Source: Sediminibacterium sp. (GTDB lineage: Bacteria > Bacteroidota > Bacteroidia > B-17B0 > Aurantibacillaceae). Taken from it: 64,000 bases of DNA. Positions 23,302 through 32,337 of the stretch are shown here, one piece after another. The stretch lies in NCBI GenBank assembly GCA_030054095.1, contig JASGCO010000001.1, forward strand, positions 272,831 through 336,830, given 5' to 3'. The notes under the pieces were generated by a model that did not search any database, was not told the DNA's origin, and saw nothing but the letters and a program-made list of their open reading frames with translations. Position 1 is the stretch's first letter, and every line of letters begins with the position of its first letter. The translations under genes were made by a program, and so were the position numbers.

Positions 23302-24612
23302 TTAATTTTCATTAACCCAGTTTGCTCTGTCAGCCGGACTAAACTGCCAGGGTGCTCCGTTGTTTTCCATGTTACTGAACATTCCATTCAATTCCTGTGG
23401 GTTTGAGCTTTGTTCCATTACCAGAAAACGGCGCATTTCAACAATAATTTCCAAAGGATTTATATTTACCGGACATTCCTGTACGCAGGCATTACACGTG
23501 TTACAAGCCCATATTTCTTCGGTCGTTATATAATCACCCAATAAACTCTTCCCGTCGTCCTTAAATGTTCCTCCGTTCGCATCAATGTTTTTACCGACCT
23601 CCGTTAAACGGTCGCGGGTATCCATCATAATTTTACGGGGTGATAATTTTTTTCCGGTTGCGTTTTGAGGGCAGGAAGATGTGCAGCGTCCGCACTCGGT
23701 ACAAGTATAAGCATCCAGCAGGTTTTTCCATGTAAGATCTGTAACATCTTTTACGCCAAACCGCTGAGGATTGTTAGGGTCAGTTTTAGACTGATAGGAA
23801 GGATCAAAATTTGGTGCTACTACATCCGTTACACTCTCCAACGTATTTAGTTTACCTTTTGGCATCAGATTAGAATAGTAGGTATTAGGGAAAGCCAATA
23901 CAATGTGTAAATGTTTGGAAAGTGGTAAATAGTTAAGGAACGCAAATATTCCTATGATGTGTACCCACCAGCAAACACGCTCTATTACCACCAGAGTTTC
24001 TGAATTTATACCACTGACAAGGCCACCAAATACTAACGATGATACCGGAAAAGCGCCTGCCTGCGTATAGTGATCATAAGCCCTGCGTTGTAATTCCTGA
24101 TCTGCGGCATTCATAAGAAACAGACATGTCATAAGAATTATTTCAGTAACAAGAATAATGTTAGCGTCACGTGCCGGAAATCCTTTTAATTCAGGATTGG
24201 TAAAACGCGTTACCTTTACAACATTACGCCGGAACCAGAATACAACCACACCAATAAATACTCCCAAAGCGAGCAATTCAAAGAAACCGATCAGGAAATC
24301 ATAGAAGCCTCCAAGAAAGGAAAACGCTCTATGTGTATTAAATATTCCGTCTATAAGCATCTCAAAAACTTCTATATTGATAAGCACAAAACCCACATAC
24401 ACCAAAATATGCATAATGGCACTGACCGGTCGCGTTACCATTTTACTCTGCCCCAAAGCTACACGTATCATGGTTTTCCAACGTTCCGATGAGTCACCGG
24501 TAAGAGTAACATCTCTTCCCAGAAGTATATTCCGACGAATCTTACGGGCGTTATAAGTAAACAGGCCTACTGATGCTACTAAAAGAATACAAAAAAGAAT
24601 AGAACTTATCAT
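23302..24612 (-). CDS. Membrane iron-sulphur protein, HdrC/NarI-like fusion
   Basis: The 436-residue protein has about five or six membrane helices in the first 260 residues (FCILLVASVGLFTYNAR, LVYVGFVLINIEVFEMLIDG, ELLALGVFIGVVVFW and more). A soluble domain follows with two 4Fe-4S motifs: CTECGRCTSSCP and CNTCNACVQECP. The N-terminus resembles the haem-b-binding gamma subunit of nitrate reductase, the C-terminus HdrC. It would pass electrons between the quinone pool and the HdrB-like partner encoded just downstream. No catalytic dehydrogenase subunit is seen nearby. Confidence 0.88.
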   Translation of the reverse strand: MISSILFCILLVASVGLFTYNARKIRRNILLGRDVTLTGDSSERWKTMIRVALGQSKMVTRPVSAIMHILVYVGFVLINIEVFEMLIDGIFNTHRAFSFLGGFYDFLIGFFELLALGVFIGVVVFWFRRNVVKVTRFTNPELKGFPARDANIILVTEIILMTCLFLMNAADQELQRRAYDHYTQAGAFPVSSLVFGGLVSGINSETLVVIERVCWWVHIIGIFAFLNYLPLSKHLHIVLAFPNTYYSNLMPKGKLNTLESVTDVVAPNFDPSYQSKTDPNNPQRFGVKDVTDLTWKNLLDAYTCTECGRCTSSCPQNATGKKLSPRKIMMDTRDRLTEVGKNIDANGGTFKDDGKSLLGDYITTEEIWACNTCNACVQECPVNINPLEIIVEMRRFLVMEQSSNPQELNGMFSNMENNGAPWQFSPADRANWVNEN

Positions 24613-24626
24613 ACTGTTTTAACTCG

Positions 24627-25613
24627 TTATGGATTGGGTTTGTTTTTCGCTTTTTCTTTTCTTCCGAACACTGAAAAATGAATATAGCGTTCAGGATTCA
24701 CGCGAAGGTCTTTCAAGAGTTTATCAAGATCTTCGCTTGATTTATTAAGGTTATTGTACAATGAATCGTTTTTAGCCAGTTTACCCAGTGTTCCCTGGCC
24801 CTGGTTAATTTTTGCCAACAGTATATTTAACTCCTGCAGCGATTTATCCGCATTGGCAATTGCTTCTTTTAGTTGCGCTTTTGCCAAACTATCACTCAAA
24901 TTACTGAAGTTTGTAATAATATTGTCAATTTTTTGACCATTCTTATCAAGATTAGAAGTAATTCCATTAAGATGTGATAGGATAGAAGATATCTTCACTT
25001 TCTCAGAACCAATCAAATCATCCATTTTGTAAGCCGTTTGCTCTAAACTGAGTATTGCTTTGCGTACACTTTCAAACGACTTATCCAGATTATCGCGTGT
25101 TTTTTTATTAAGAACAGCATTTACTACAGTCATTACACTATCTATACTACTGATCAGATTTTCCGCCTTGGCCTGTAAAGGCGCTATCCGCTTATCTACC
25201 GATTGCTTAAGGCTCTCTTCCGTTTCCGCCACTAATGTATCGCCGCTTTGCATGTACTCAGAACTAATCCCGTAAATAACTTCCACTGCCTTCGACCCTA
25301 GCAAATCGGAACTAACCGCTTTTGCAACAGAGTGTTTTGGGATCTGAACATCTTCCGTTAATAAAAATTTAACCAGTACAGCATACCCACTATCCCGTTT
25401 TACAAGACTGATTTTATTAACCTGACCTATCTTATATCCATTTACCAAAAGCGGATTTGCTTCAATCAAACCATCAATCTTAGGGTAAACAGCATAGAGG
25501 TAATATTTATGGGAAAAAAGATTTGATCCCTTTAAAAAGAACAAACCCCATAAAAAAGCGGCAATGGCAACAATTACAACCATACCGATCTTAAATTCCT
25601 TACTTATTTTCAC
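24627..25613 (-). CDS. MCE/MlaD-family lipid-transport protein
   Basis: The 328-residue protein has an N-terminal membrane anchor (IGMVVIVAIAAFLWGLFFLKG) followed directly by an MCE domain (YPKIDGLIEANPLLVNGYKIGQVNKI, LLGSKAVEVIYG). A long helical, coiled-coil-like C-terminal tail of about 180 residues follows (SLEQTAYKMDDLIGSEKVKI, NITSNLDKNGQKIDNI). MCE proteins form rings that carry phospholipids between the inner and outer membranes. The permease and ATPase partners are not in the window. It is first in the leftward unit with the iron-sulphur genes. Confidence 0.92.
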   Translation of the reverse strand: MKISKEFKIGMVVIVAIAAFLWGLFFLKGSNLFSHKYYLYAVYPKIDGLIEANPLLVNGYKIGQVNKISLVKRDSGYAVLVKFLLTEDVQIPKHSVAKAVSSDLLGSKAVEVIYGISSEYMQSGDTLVAETEESLKQSVDKRIAPLQAKAENLISSIDSVMTVVNAVLNKKTRDNLDKSFESVRKAILSLEQTAYKMDDLIGSEKVKISSILSHLNGITSNLDKNGQKIDNIITNFSNLSDSLAKAQLKEAIANADKSLQELNILLAKINQGQGTLGKLAKNDSLYNNLNKSSEDLDKLLKDLRVNPERYIHFSVFGRKEKAKNKPNP

Positions 25614-25731
25614 AAATACAATTTAAACTCTAAATATACGGATTTTTATTATAGTACTTATCCTTCGCATCTCTCAAAACTCCCTGATAATCAGCGGTTA
25701 AAACACTTACTTTTCTTCTAAGGCTTTCTTA

Positions 25732-25739
25732 TATCTTTG
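25732..25739 (+). promoter_or_regulatory. -7 promoter box of the SpoU methyltransferase gene
   Basis: TATCTTTG matches TAnnTTTG exactly. Transcription should start about seven bases downstream, essentially on the ATG at 25746. The mRNA would therefore be leaderless or nearly so. A TTTTC element about 17 bases upstream is a weak -33 candidate. Confidence 0.5.
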
Positions 25740-25745
25740 CCATCT

Positions 25746-26276
25746 ATGCAAAAGATAAAGAATGAAGATTTAAACCGTTTAAGTCCGGAAGGCTTTAAAC
25801 ATGCCAAAAAATTACCTATTGTTCTGGTACTCGACAATATCCGTAGTCTAAACAATGTTGGCTCTGTTTTCAGAACAGCCGATGCCTTTCTTCTTGAATC
25901 CGTTTATCTATGTGGTGTAACCGGTTGTCCACCTAACAAGGAAATTGAAAAAACAGCATTGGGCGCTACCGAAACGGTTAACTGGCAACATGTCCGTTCA
26001 ACCACTGAGGCTTTATCGCTACTACGACAAAGGGGGTACACCATTTATGCTGTTGAACAGGTAGAAGGTAGCTTTCCACTACAAGCATTTCCCTATAATC
26101 AAAATAGCAGCATTGCTCTGGTACTTGGTAACGAGGTTTATGGTGTAGAACAAGAGGTAATTAATCAGTGCGATGGAAGTATAGAAATTCCTCAACTGGG
26201 GAGTAAGCACTCTCTAAACGTTTCGGTTAGCGCAGGCATTGTAATATGGGAACTGGCTAAACGACACTTGCCCTAA
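25746..26276 (+). CDS. SpoU/TrmH-family RNA 2'-O-methyltransferase
   Basis: The 176-residue protein is a SPOUT-fold enzyme using S-adenosylmethionine. Its three signature regions are present: LDNIRSLNNVGSVFRTADAF (motif 1, with the catalytic Arg), LVLGNEVYGV (motif 2) and IPQLGSKHSLNVSVSAGIVIWEL (motif 3). A tRNA or rRNA ribose is the likely target, but which one cannot be told. I prefer ATG 25746 over a TTG at 25737, since the latter lies within the promoter box. The histidine-kinase gene follows after about 52 bases. Confidence 0.93.
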   Translation: MQKIKNEDLNRLSPEGFKHAKKLPIVLVLDNIRSLNNVGSVFRTADAFLLESVYLCGVTGCPPNKEIEKTALGATETVNWQHVRSTTEALSLLRQRGYTIYAVEQVEGSFPLQAFPYNQNSSIALVLGNEVYGVEQEVINQCDGSIEIPQLGSKHSLNVSVSAGIVIWELAKRHLP

Positions 26277-26328
26277 GTTAAACCTATTGTCATTACTGTT
26301 TTTTGTATATTTAACCTATAATTCATCC

Positions 26329-28287
26329 TTGAGTCTAAAATCTATAATCAGTTTTTTTCTGTTTCTTACCATATCACTAAACGCCCAGTTTGACAGAAAG
26401 CGTTTTTTAGATAGTTTCTATCAAGGGACAACAAAAGAAAAGCTTGTTCTCCTGAGCAACACTCCTTATGAAGACATTTTATCAATTGAAAACATCCTTA
26501 AGGACTCTATCGCACAACTCAAAAAAATTATTTACGCTAAAACAGAAAGTAAAGAGCCACGATTTTTACTCGATATTGTCAACATCAACAGAGAGGAGTT
26601 CTACCAGAATTATTTCGGTGTCATCTCCATCTGCGAAAACGCGCTAAAACATCACACAAGAAATCTGAATGATTCACTGAAAATACTAAAGTCGATTATC
26701 CCGGCATATATTAAAACAAAAAACATAAATCGGGTATTTGAACTGAATAACGTTATTGAAAATAACCGGGCAGGTATTCCTGTAGATGTATTTAACAGCA
26801 TCCAGTCTAAAAAGAGTGACCTGTATTCTTTGCTTGGCTTACCGCTTGTAGCACTTAAGTACAGAAAACTGGAGTTTAAAGCGGAAAACACCACAGATCT
26901 TGTTCGTTTTGCCAGTTACAATAATGATATTGGAGTATTTTACAATCACGCCAAACTTCCTGACAGTGCTATTATATATTTGACTATAGCCAGCAAAATA
27001 ATGGACAAAGTACTAACCATTTACCCTAATAACACTAACCATATTTTTTTTAAGAATTTAATTGAGGGCAATAAAGCGTCATCGTATGAACAACAGGGGA
27101 AATATATGGAAGCGATCCCTTTGTTAAAGAAAGATATTTACTACAGCCGCCTTACGAATAATATGGGGAGCGCGGCTAGTAGCTACCTTGCCATTATAGA
27201 TTGCTACCTTCAGATTCCACAACTCCATTTGGCAAAACTCTATCTTGATACAGCGGAACGCTTTATTTCCGGGGTTGACGAATTTGACATCAGGGTAAAA
27301 CTATGTGAAACCAAATCGGCTTATTACAGGCAAAAAGGTGATCTTACTAACGCGTTGTATTATCTTAATCACTACATAACCCAAAAAGATTCTATATCGC
27401 AGGTTGAAAAAGAAAAACAACTGTTAAACCAACAGGTTGCATTCGACGTTTATACTAAAGAACAGCAATTACTGGAAAAAGAAAAAATTATTGAATCCGG
27501 GAAACTGGAAGAAGCTAAACAAAAAACCTTCAGAGCTTATCTGATTTCAGGTTTACTAATGCTGATAGGGATCGTTGTTTTTCTTTTTTTGAACAACAAC
27601 CTCTCTAAAAAAAGAGAAGCAGAACTCCAGTTAAAAAACAAGCATATCTGGCGGCAAAACAAACAAATTGAAACGTCACTAAAAGAAAAAGAATTGCTCA
27701 TTCAGGAAATTCATCACAGAGTTAAGAACAATTTACAGATAATCAGCAGTATGCTAAGTTTACAAGCTGGGAAAACGGATAACGAAGAGGCGGTAGTTAT
27801 TCTAAATGACGCGCGTCAACGTATCGCGTCTATGGCACTGACTCACCAGATGCTTTACCAGAAAAGCACACTAAATACGGTTTCGGTAAAAGAATACGTT
27901 GATACACTCATTAAGCAAATTGCCGGATCGTTTGAATTACCCAACATTCAATTAAATACTATTATAGAGTGTGATAACAGAGTAATAGACCTTGACACCG
28001 CTATACCACTCGGCCTACTTATAAACGAATTGATTACAAATGCCTACAAACACGCTTTTACAGGTCGTTCGCAGGGGGTTATAACCGTAAAGTTGTGGCA
28101 GGTAAAAGCTGATTGCTTTTTATCGATACAAGATAATGGTATTGGTTTACCGGTTGGTGTAGAAAAGAACAGCACTTCGCTGGGCATGGAACTGATCCAT
28201 ATTCTTGCGGATCAACTTAACAGTACGTTAAAAATAGACCGGGAGAACGGAACTTCCTTTATGATTGGCTTATTTTGTAAGTCGTAA
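26329..28287 (+). CDS. Sensor histidine kinase with TPR sensing region (HisKA_2 type)
   Basis: No ATG is available; I choose TTG at 26329, which yields a signal sequence (SLKSIISFFLFLTISLNAQ), over a TTG at 26287. The 652-residue protein has a periplasmic region of TPR-like helices to about residue 400, one membrane helix (LISGLLMLIGIVVFLFL), a short coiled coil, the HisKA_2 dimerisation domain with the phospho-acceptor in EIHHRVKNNLQ (about His463), and an HATPase domain (LGLLINELITNAYKHAF, DNGIGLP, LGMELI). This is a common Bacteroidota design. No response regulator is adjacent, so its partner is elsewhere. Confidence 0.9.
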   Translation: MSLKSIISFFLFLTISLNAQFDRKRFLDSFYQGTTKEKLVLLSNTPYEDILSIENILKDSIAQLKKIIYAKTESKEPRFLLDIVNINREEFYQNYFGVISICENALKHHTRNLNDSLKILKSIIPAYIKTKNINRVFELNNVIENNRAGIPVDVFNSIQSKKSDLYSLLGLPLVALKYRKLEFKAENTTDLVRFASYNNDIGVFYNHAKLPDSAIIYLTIASKIMDKVLTIYPNNTNHIFFKNLIEGNKASSYEQQGKYMEAIPLLKKDIYYSRLTNNMGSAASSYLAIIDCYLQIPQLHLAKLYLDTAERFISGVDEFDIRVKLCETKSAYYRQKGDLTNALYYLNHYITQKDSISQVEKEKQLLNQQVAFDVYTKEQQLLEKEKIIESGKLEEAKQKTFRAYLISGLLMLIGIVVFLFLNNNLSKKREAELQLKNKHIWRQNKQIETSLKEKELLIQEIHHRVKNNLQIISSMLSLQAGKTDNEEAVVILNDARQRIASMALTHQMLYQKSTLNTVSVKEYVDTLIKQIAGSFELPNIQLNTIIECDNRVIDLDTAIPLGLLINELITNAYKHAFTGRSQGVITVKLWQVKADCFLSIQDNGIGLPVGVEKNSTSLGMELIHILADQLNSTLKIDRENGTSFMIGLFCKS

Positions 28288-28313
28288 AATCTGAGTGTTT
28301 TAACTCTTGAGGC

Positions 28314-29429
28314 TTAGCGTTGTAGGATGGCCTGATAATTCAAACGTTGACTTTCTTTTGTGAAATGGCGAAGTGCTAACTGGCGGGCTGATTGCTTTTT
28401 ATCAAAGTCAGGGGCAACAACAGGATACGCTCCCGGAATAATGTATCCACACATATTATTACGTACAAATTCTGAATAATCTCCGAGTTTATCAGACAAA
28501 AGTACTTCCAATCCACAGGACAGATATTCTGCAAATTTCACAGGCGATGCCACTTCGTTGGTAACCGATTGCTCTCTGATGAGCAAACCGTAATCGGCAC
28601 CAATTAATAAATACGGTACTTCGTCAGGACGGGCCTGCCTGAAAAAAACCTGCTCCGGGAATTGATTCGCGATACTTTGTAACTGACTGGTTTTTGCCCC
28701 CAGAAATAACAGCTTACAATGCTTACCTGATTGCAATACAGGAAGCATAAACTCTTGTAGCAAATTAAACGACTGCCAGCCAGCAACAGATCCGGAATAA
28801 ACATATACGATATCCTTTTCCTGAAATCCCATTTCTCTTCTGGTAGTATGTATCAGTTTCTCCGAAAAATCCAATCGGGTAAAGGCTTCATTTAACGTGC
28901 ATGGTATTATCACATGCGCATTACCTGAATATGCATAACATTGTTGCCAATGCTTTATCAACTGCTCCGAAACAGCGATTCTGTATGATGCGTCGTGTAT
29001 GGCGTCCCGTTCCCAGTACCTGATATTTGCCAACAGGTACGGATCCTGCACCACGTTATATTCGCTCCATTCCGCCGCAATGGCTCCTCTACCGTCGTAA
29101 ATGAAATTTCCGGGGCTTACTATTTTGGCCAGTAGGGTAGCCAACACACTCCGGCCAATAACAAGTGAAGGGCGGCATTTCCAAAATAGAATCTTCAGCA
29201 GTATCGCGTTCCATTTCCATCGTTTCAATCCGGGCACCATGGGCATAACAATCGCGTCCGGGCATTCCTGCTTTAGTTTACGCCGGCTACGTGTAAACCC
29301 CCTCAACGATATGAATGCAATCAACCGGATGTCCCGGTCAAACTCACGTCTGGTAAATTTTACCACATCTATTACCTGACTGGAATAGATACCTGAAGGT
29401 AAGTCATTATACGTAAGATACCAGATCAA
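28314..29429 (-). CDS. Glycosyltransferase, GT-B fold
   Basis: The 371-residue protein appears to start with TTG at 29429, overlapping the wecB stop as TTGA; no ATG is near. The N-terminal half holds a Rossmann-like region (VIDVVKFTRREFDRD, PSLVIGRSVLATLLAK). The C-terminal half shows the nucleotide-sugar-binding pattern: VYVYSGSVAGWQS, FLGAKTSQ, RPDEVPYLLIGADYGLLIRE and SPVKFAEYLSCGLEV. It is the last gene of the polysaccharide locus before the convergent kinase gene. The donor and acceptor sugars are unknown. Confidence 0.85.
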   Translation of the reverse strand: MIWYLTYNDLPSGIYSSQVIDVVKFTRREFDRDIRLIAFISLRGFTRSRRKLKQECPDAIVMPMVPGLKRWKWNAILLKILFWKCRPSLVIGRSVLATLLAKIVSPGNFIYDGRGAIAAEWSEYNVVQDPYLLANIRYWERDAIHDASYRIAVSEQLIKHWQQCYAYSGNAHVIIPCTLNEAFTRLDFSEKLIHTTRREMGFQEKDIVYVYSGSVAGWQSFNLLQEFMLPVLQSGKHCKLLFLGAKTSQLQSIANQFPEQVFFRQARPDEVPYLLIGADYGLLIREQSVTNEVASPVKFAEYLSCGLEVLLSDKLGDYSEFVRNNMCGYIIPGAYPVVAPDFDKKQSARQLALRHFTKESQRLNYQAILQR

Positions 29430-30517
29430 AACCCTGCAATTACATTTAATATTCTCTCTGTTGCCTGCCCATCCCAGTATTCGGGGATCGTGCCTGTTTT
29501 ATAGGTACCGGTTTCTATTGCCTGAATCTCTGAAAAAACAGCGTTCGTTTCAAACGGCACAAGTGTATTTGTTCCTTTATCAACCGTTACGGGACGTTCC
29601 GTATTAGGTCGCAATGTTAAGCATGGCTTTTTCCTGAAAGTGGATTCTTCCTGTATTCCACCACTATCGGTAATAATGAAAGCACACTCCTTAATCAGTT
29701 TCTGAAAAGCGAAGTAATCCAACGGCTCTGTACATTTTACGTTTACATTAGTTATCAATCGTTCATAGAGTTCAAAATCCTTTGCCTGCTTTACGGTTCT
29801 GGGGTGAACCGGAAACACTACAGCATACTTCTCTGAAAGTTTCTCCATGATCTGAACTAATTTACTAAAAGCCTCCTTATTATCAACCGTAGCCGGACGG
29901 TGCATGGTCATTAATACAAAGGGGGCGCCGCCAAGTTGTAACTTATTCAAAACATCACTTACATCAATCTCCTTTTCAAAAGCGATCATTGTATCAATCA
30001 TCGTATTCCCTACCATGTGTACTTTCTCCTTAGCCCGGTTCTCAGCCAGTAAATGTTTCACCCCACTCGGCTCACTCACAAAAAAAAGATCAGTAAGTTC
30101 ATCTGTTAAACACCGGTTAAACTCTTCCGGCATTGTTCGGTCAAAACTTCGCAATCCGGCTTCAATGTGTCCTAAAGGAATACCTGCCTTATTAGCGAAC
30201 AGTGCCCCTGCCAGTGTCGAGTTTACATCACCGGGCACCAGAATCAGATCCGGTCTCCCTTCAGAAAGCACATAGGCCTCCAGACGCAACATAATCTGGG
30301 CAATCTGCGAAGAAGGCGATGCGGCATCAATATCAAGATAATGATCGGGCCACATGTTAAATTGCCTGAAAAACACATCCGCCATGTTTTCGCTATAATG
30401 TTGTCCTGTATGCACAATTTTTATCTCTATATTCGGATGCCGTTCCTTTGCTACCCGCTTAAACTGCGTTACTTTAATAAAATTTGGTCGCGTTCCGACC
30501 AGTATTAGTAGTTTCAT
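29426..30517 (-). CDS. wecB: UDP-N-acetylglucosamine 2-epimerase, non-hydrolysing
   Basis: The enzyme converts UDP-GlcNAc to UDP-ManNAc, a precursor for ManNAc-containing glycans. I start at the ATG at 30517 (MKLLILVGTRPNFIKV), trimming nine residues of a longer frame. The 363-residue protein has HTGQHYS, VPGDVNSTLAGALFANK, GHIEAGLRSFDRTMPEEFNR, MTMHRPATVDN, VFPVHPRT, ITDSGGIQEES and RPNTERPVT, all in family order. In this locus ManNAc could also feed the NeuB reactions, though a hydrolysing epimerase is the more usual route to sialic acid. Confidence 0.95.
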   Translation of the reverse strand: MKLLILVGTRPNFIKVTQFKRVAKERHPNIEIKIVHTGQHYSENMADVFFRQFNMWPDHYLDIDAASPSSQIAQIMLRLEAYVLSEGRPDLILVPGDVNSTLAGALFANKAGIPLGHIEAGLRSFDRTMPEEFNRCLTDELTDLFFVSEPSGVKHLLAENRAKEKVHMVGNTMIDTMIAFEKEIDVSDVLNKLQLGGAPFVLMTMHRPATVDNKEAFSKLVQIMEKLSEKYAVVFPVHPRTVKQAKDFELYERLITNVNVKCTEPLDYFAFQKLIKECAFIITDSGGIQEESTFRKKPCLTLRPNTERPVTVDKGTNTLVPFETNAVFSEIQAIETGTYKTGTIPEYWDGQATERILNVIAGF

Positions 30518-30589
30518 GTATTTACTTTTCGTTTTTATAACCATCAGGCTTGCTCAAAGCGTAGCGCGTTTCTAACTCATCATCCGGTT

Positions 30590-31594
30590 TCATAAATGCA
30601 TGGCTCGTCTTTCCTGCTCAATAATATCTACAGGAAACGACTGATGTTTCAATTTGCACTTCCAGTACAATACTAAATCATACAACTTGCACCGCCATTC
30701 GCTAAGGTCTTTTTTCCATAAATACCCGCTCTCCAACTCGGATCCGAAACGGCGCTTAAAATCCTGAATACCTTTTAGCTTAGGGCTTATATTGCCTGAT
30801 AATCGTGCTCCTACAAAATCATAGAATACCACACCTTCATCTATTAAGCGACACATAACTTCGTAATGCAAAAATTTAATAGCGCCAGATGCTTCGGGAT
30901 GATCAGACGATGCGCCGTGCATGTAATAGGCTCCAAAAGTGCTGTAATGAAGTAAAAGCCCCCCCTGAAGTTCGTTATTGATGTAAACTGTTGCCAATAG
31001 TGCATTATCCTTTAACGCGTTAAGCACTTGTTCTATCTGGGCTGATGTTTCATACCAACTATTACTTCGCTGCATGGTTTTCTCGTGCAATCTGGCAAAA
31101 GCGTCTAATTCGTTTAGTCCATATCTTACTTCGGCCTGCATGCGGCGTGCCTGAGCAATAGCGGTTCTATATCTTGGCTGCATAGCCGCTAGTAAGCTCT
31201 GTGGGGTTTTACCTGTCAGTTCAATTTTATAGGTACCAAATGGTACACTGGTACATTCACCCGGTGGTAACTGGAACAGACAATAATTAACCGGCTGCAC
31301 TATACGATGGACATTTTCCGTTTTTGCAAGGTAACGGATCACATCTTCACAAAACGCCGCTTCCTTCTCTGGCGTCAGTTTTTTCCCGCGCTTATCCAGT
31401 GGCGGAAAATAAAACCGGGCTGTTTTGAAACCCTTGTTTGTAGTAAGCTGCACTAATGCAAACGTTTCATCTGTATTACTCAAAATCAGCATGCCAGCGT
31501 GCATTTTCAAAAACCCTGGAGCATAACAGAAAGGTAACGTTAGTGAAGCAGAATACTTTTGATAAAATGCTCCCGGCTGAACAGGTTTCATCAT
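30590..31594 (-). CDS. FemAB/GNAT-type acyltransferase-like protein
   Basis: The 334-residue protein resembles the double-GNAT FemAB family. Supporting features are LQLPPGE-like strands early, TPQSLLAAMQPRYRTAIAQARR, FARLHEKTMQRSN, and the C-terminal segment GGLLLHYSTFGAYYMHGASS followed by YDFVGARLSGN and GIQDFKRRFGSEL. Members add amino acids to peptidoglycan or acylate polysaccharide precursors; in a glycan locus the second is more likely. The stop of the methyltransferase gene overlaps the ATG (TGATG); a GTG one codon upstream is another possible start. Confidence 0.83.
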   Translation of the reverse strand: MMKPVQPGAFYQKYSASLTLPFCYAPGFLKMHAGMLILSNTDETFALVQLTTNKGFKTARFYFPPLDKRGKKLTPEKEAAFCEDVIRYLAKTENVHRIVQPVNYCLFQLPPGECTSVPFGTYKIELTGKTPQSLLAAMQPRYRTAIAQARRMQAEVRYGLNELDAFARLHEKTMQRSNSWYETSAQIEQVLNALKDNALLATVYINNELQGGLLLHYSTFGAYYMHGASSDHPEASGAIKFLHYEVMCRLIDEGVVFYDFVGARLSGNISPKLKGIQDFKRRFGSELESGYLWKKDLSEWRCKLYDLVLYWKCKLKHQSFPVDIIEQERRAMHL

Positions 31595-32337
31595 CACTTC
31601 TTACGAGCAATAAGCAGGTACCCGTTCTTAAATGTTTTTGAATCGGTCGGATAAGGTGTTTTATCGTAGCGACAAGTATCGCGCCCGTCAAAACTTTGCT
31701 TATTCTCTATAACATTAAAGTGTTTTGACGCAAGAGCCGTGATCCTTTCCGGAGAATAGTTAATATAATTACGATCGGGATAATATAAATCGAGTTTCTG
31801 TAATGCATGCGGATACTGAATAAAAATAATCCCACCGGGTTCCAAAAGCGCTGCACACTTCTCAAAAAAACGAGTAATTTGACTTACGGGTACATATTCT
31901 AAAACACTGATGGAATATATAGCCTGAAACGTTTCCTGAATCGGGATCTTCAGAAAATTGCCATGATAAAATTTATGCGTTGGCAGTAATCTGGACGCGT
32001 GCTCCAACATTCCTTCACTAACATCGACGCCAACTACATTGTACTGTTCCTTAAGCATATCCATATAAATACCAGGACCACATCCAAAATCTAAAACACT
32101 GGCCTTAGGTCTACAATATGCAGCAAGCGTTGATTTCAACTTTTCCTTTACAATTTTAAGTGATTCCTCCACCTCTTCCTTATGCGAAAAACCAGCGTTT
32201 TGCTGAATGGTCTTTTCCGGGTTATAGGTAAAAACTTTCCAGTGCCCAGCTGATAACTCCTTTTCTGCATCTACCTTCAATGCGATCAGGATATTATTTA
32301 CTATAATATTATTGGTTAAAAAACTATACAGACTCAT
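31594..32337 (-). CDS. Class I SAM-dependent methyltransferase (paralogue 1)
   Basis: The 247-residue protein has a classic methyltransferase fold: SVLDFGCGPGIYMDMLKE (motif I), VVGVDVSEGMLEHA (motif II), IYSISVLEYVP and LEPGGIIFIQYPH (motifs III-IV). It is about the same length as the next gene's product and shares its layout, including NIIVNNIL near the start, NAGFSHKEEVEESL, and the C-terminal FDGRDTCRYDKTPYPT. The two are therefore duplicates. It probably methylates a sugar of the glycan. The ATG overlaps the upstream stop as TGATG. Confidence 0.92.
   Translation of the reverse strand: MSLYSFLTNNIIVNNILIALKVDAEKELSAGHWKVFTYNPEKTIQQNAGFSHKEEVEESLKIVKEKLKSTLAAYCRPKASVLDFGCGPGIYMDMLKEQYNVVGVDVSEGMLEHASRLLPTHKFYHGNFLKIPIQETFQAIYSISVLEYVPVSQITRFFEKCAALLEPGGIIFIQYPHALQKLDLYYPDRNYINYSPERITALASKHFNVIENKQSFDGRDTCRYDKTPYPTDSKTFKNGYLLIARKK

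Noticed and set aside
22869-23387. A longer start for the small HAD gene at 23387.
   Set aside because: The added 32 residues are encoded over the end of the upstream iron-sulphur gene and show no family resemblance.
28288-28313. A bidirectional terminator between the histidine kinase and the end of the glycan locus.
   Set aside because: The 26-base gap has no stable inverted repeat followed by T's.
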